A stretch of 64,000 bases of DNA from Ahaetulla prasina (Eukaryota; Chordata; Lepidosauria; Squamata; Colubridae). The notes beneath the pieces are model-generated. The model made no database searches. It was given only the letters and a program-made list of their open reading frames with translations, and was not told where the DNA came from. A program made the position numbers and the translations under genes. Location: assembly GCF_028640845.1 (NCBI RefSeq), contig NC_080543.1:15347858-15411857 (forward strand), in the 5' to 3' direction. Shown in pieces: positions 62,186 to 64,000 of this stretch; the first letter of the stretch is position 1, and every line of letters begins with the position of its first letter.

Positions 62186-62943
62186 AATTCTGCTTACTTT
62201 AAAAAGTTTGGGGCCTCCACCCAGGGTTCAAGCGGTGGGAGAAGGCTCTGATCTTCATGTTACGAAGCAAGTAGCTGATAATCTCTGTAAACAAGCTGAA
62301 GGGCAGTGTGAATTTCAGAACTATCTCAGTTCCAACACTTCTAGTGAAACCTACCTCCCACTTATTGCAAACTTGGGTTTTCACCATGGGAACCAACGCT
62401 GTAGCAAGTAACCACAACTGAGTTGGTTTCATAATCACAGAAAGAGGTTCATCTAGCCAGCTTCTCCTTCAATGTATGACCTGCAGTTCAGGATGTAACT
62501 ACAGGATAATTGACAACCGATTGTTCAAGTTTTCAGTGGAGATGTTTTCAGTAAGAAGAACCCCACAACCCCTAATCCCACTTCTCCTCCTGCTTAACTA
62601 CAGTCTTTATTTTTCTTTCCACCCACTTCTTTGCCCTCTCCTCCACAACCTGGCCTTCCAGCAGAACAAAAAATAAGTTAGCTCAATGTGACAGCATTTC
62701 AATATATCTGGAGGCAGCTGACATGTTTCCTTTTAATCTTCTCTTCTGCAAGCTAAACATGCCCGGCTCCTTTTATCATTTGTCATAGGACTTGATTATT
62801 AGAATCCTTCCTATCCCGTTTGCAAGTAGATCCAAGACAGATCATCCTGCAGAGCCTTGACCATTTGAGATGTGGGGGAGGTCAGGGGTATATATAGATG
62901 AGCCATCTTCAGCTCCAAAGCTCGCTGTACTGAGAGGCAAGGA
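62186..62943. other. No gene recognised
   Basis: Apparently single-copy. A 'ggtatatatagatga' stretch near 62888 is TATA-like, but no first exon can be supported. Confidence 0.4.
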
Positions 62944-63053
62944 GTGTTTTTCAACCTTAGCAATTTTAAGACGGGTGGACTTCAGCAAGGCTGGCTGGGG
63001 AATTCTGGGAATTGAAGTCCACCCATCTTAAAGTTGCTAAGGTTGAGAAACAC
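62944..63053. mobile_element. Palindromic MITE
   Basis: Arms 'ttttaagacgggtggacttc' and 'gaagtccacccatcttaaag', with one arm shortened. Confidence 0.8.
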
Positions 63054-63093
63054 CGGCTGCAAGATATGAATCAGAGTTCAATTGCACTCATTT

Positions 63094-63510
63094 CGGTGGT
63101 GGAATTCTGCCGGTTAGCACCGGTTCAATTGAACCGGTTGTTAAATTACCACCACCCCGCTATCAAAGTGGATCCTGGGCACTGTGCTGCAATGGAAAAA
63201 TGAGCAACGGGGCGGCCGTCACGAGAAAAGGAGCATGCCACTTTCCCTGTTTCTTCTCCCTGCTCCTCCTCCTCCCCTCGTGCCAGCTGCTCTGTTTCCT
63301 GTTTCTCCATTGCAGCGCAGCGCCCAGGATCCACTTTGATAGTGGGGGGGGGGATTTAAAAACTGGTTCGCTCAGAGTCAGGTTGGCCATTGCGGGGCGC
63401 TTGTCCCGCATGTGCGGCAGAGCTGGAAGATGGGGATGGGCCACACCTCCCACAACAGCCAACCTGACCCTGGGCGAACCGGTTGTTAAATTATTTGAAT
63501 CCCACCACTG
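63094..63510. mobile_element. hAT element with sub-terminal inverted repeat
   Basis: CGGTGGTGGAATTC to GAATCCCACCACTG, with a perfect 8-bp duplication actcattt (63086-63093, 63511-63518). Inside, 63160-63200 and 63303-63345 are inverted copies of about 40 bp ('ctatcaaagtggatcctggg'). Confidence 0.92.
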
Positions 63511-63518
63511 ACTCATTT

Positions 63519-64000
63519 GCTCGTCAAAATAAATCACTGGCTTAGATCTTAGCTCCCATTTAGATCTTGCATAACCCTGATCCCTGATGCTTTCCAGAGG
63601 TTGCTCGATTTGAACTCCTGGCAAATCAACCAGTATATCCAACAGGAAGGGATGCAATGAATGTCATTTAGCGACATCTGGCAGGCCAAGTGTTGCCCAT
63701 CTCCCTGAAGGCTCTGATGTGCATCTGTGCATATGAATGCATTCATGCTCATATTAAACAGCCTTGCTTTCGGTGTAATTTTCCTCAATTTTTAGAAATA
63801 TTTTACGATGATGGGTGAATTACAGACTGCTTGCCTGAGCAGAAAGAGGATATATGCAGAAAAGAAAACGTTTTTAAAATAAAAAGGAATAGAGGATAAC
63901 GAGGCAAGCAGCTCCTCCCGAATCATGCTAACAATAGGAGCTTTCAAAGAAAACATTTATACTGGTACTTTGGTACTCAACTGCTTTGAAACTCATCGAA
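63519..64000. other. No gene recognised
   Basis: Window edge. No exon or element recognised. Confidence 0.4.

Noticed and set aside
62880..62900. TATA-like promoter
   Set aside because: An isolated AT-rich word with no downstream first exon.
1..64000. CRISPR arrays, operons, phage or plasmid features
   Set aside because: Repeat spacing, base composition and retroelements show vertebrate nuclear DNA. The tandem repeats are microsatellites and intra-transposon repeats.
1..64000. DEUP1 or CEP295 exons expected beside SMCO4
   Set aside because: I looked for matching frames on both strands and found none that I could support.

Overview
This is vertebrate nuclear DNA, almost certainly from a squamate reptile and most probably an advanced snake. 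The evidence is the repeat mix. It has BovB (RTE) LINE pieces, tRNA-derived SINEs with BovB-like 3' tails, many CR1 and L2 LINE fragments, CR1-type LINE tails that run into ATTCT/AATAG pentamers (the snake 'microsatellite seeding' pattern), a SPIN hAT transposon, OC1-like hAT copies, Penelope-like remnants and a dense population of short hAT elements. Nothing bacterial, phage-like or CRISPR-like is present. Family names come from recognising termini and translated motifs by eye, not from a database search.

Only one host gene is recognised: the 59-codon SMCO4 coding exon on the minus strand at 32332-32511. Its splice acceptor is at about 32633, a possible poly(A) signal is at 31870-31875, and it lies in a repeat-free island of about 1.1 kb. 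The rest is probably SMCO4 intron, 5' region and 3' flank. The usual vertebrate neighbours (DEUP1, CEP295) were not seen.

Layout. 1-6 kb: Tigger-like MITE, hAT and CR1 fragments, (TG)n arrays. 6-12 kb: hAT elements holding other hATs and a solo LTR, then Penelope-like remnants. 12-15 kb: a nest in which a Tigger-like MITE holds a solo LTR that holds an L2 LINE. 15-22 kb: hAT elements and a BovB copy broken by a hAT pair and a CR1-like LINE. 22-27 kb: a SINE with internal tandem repeats, more MITEs, LTRs, and a CR1 carrying an OC1-like insert. 28-30 kb: the longest LINE piece, an L2-clade reverse transcriptase with two nonsense codons and a 40-bp insert of its own 3' tail. 30-33 kb: hAT, pentamer array, SMCO4. 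33-64 kb: SINEs, truncated L2 copies, a hAT with a captured coiled-coil gene piece, CR1-in-CR1 with a pentamer array, and a SPIN element abutting a second hAT-type element at the same target site.

The most unusual observations are: (i) six solo LTRs, all with 5-bp target duplications or near matches, that keep an acidic reading frame open from LTR base 2; (ii) three copies of one 8-bp target site flanking two adjacent hAT elements; (iii) two CR1 copies with an OC1-like element at the same position; (iv) a hAT MITE family whose internal 41-bp repeat is present 1, 2, 3 or 6 times; (v) a GGGCGTGGC module shared by hAT families with different ends.
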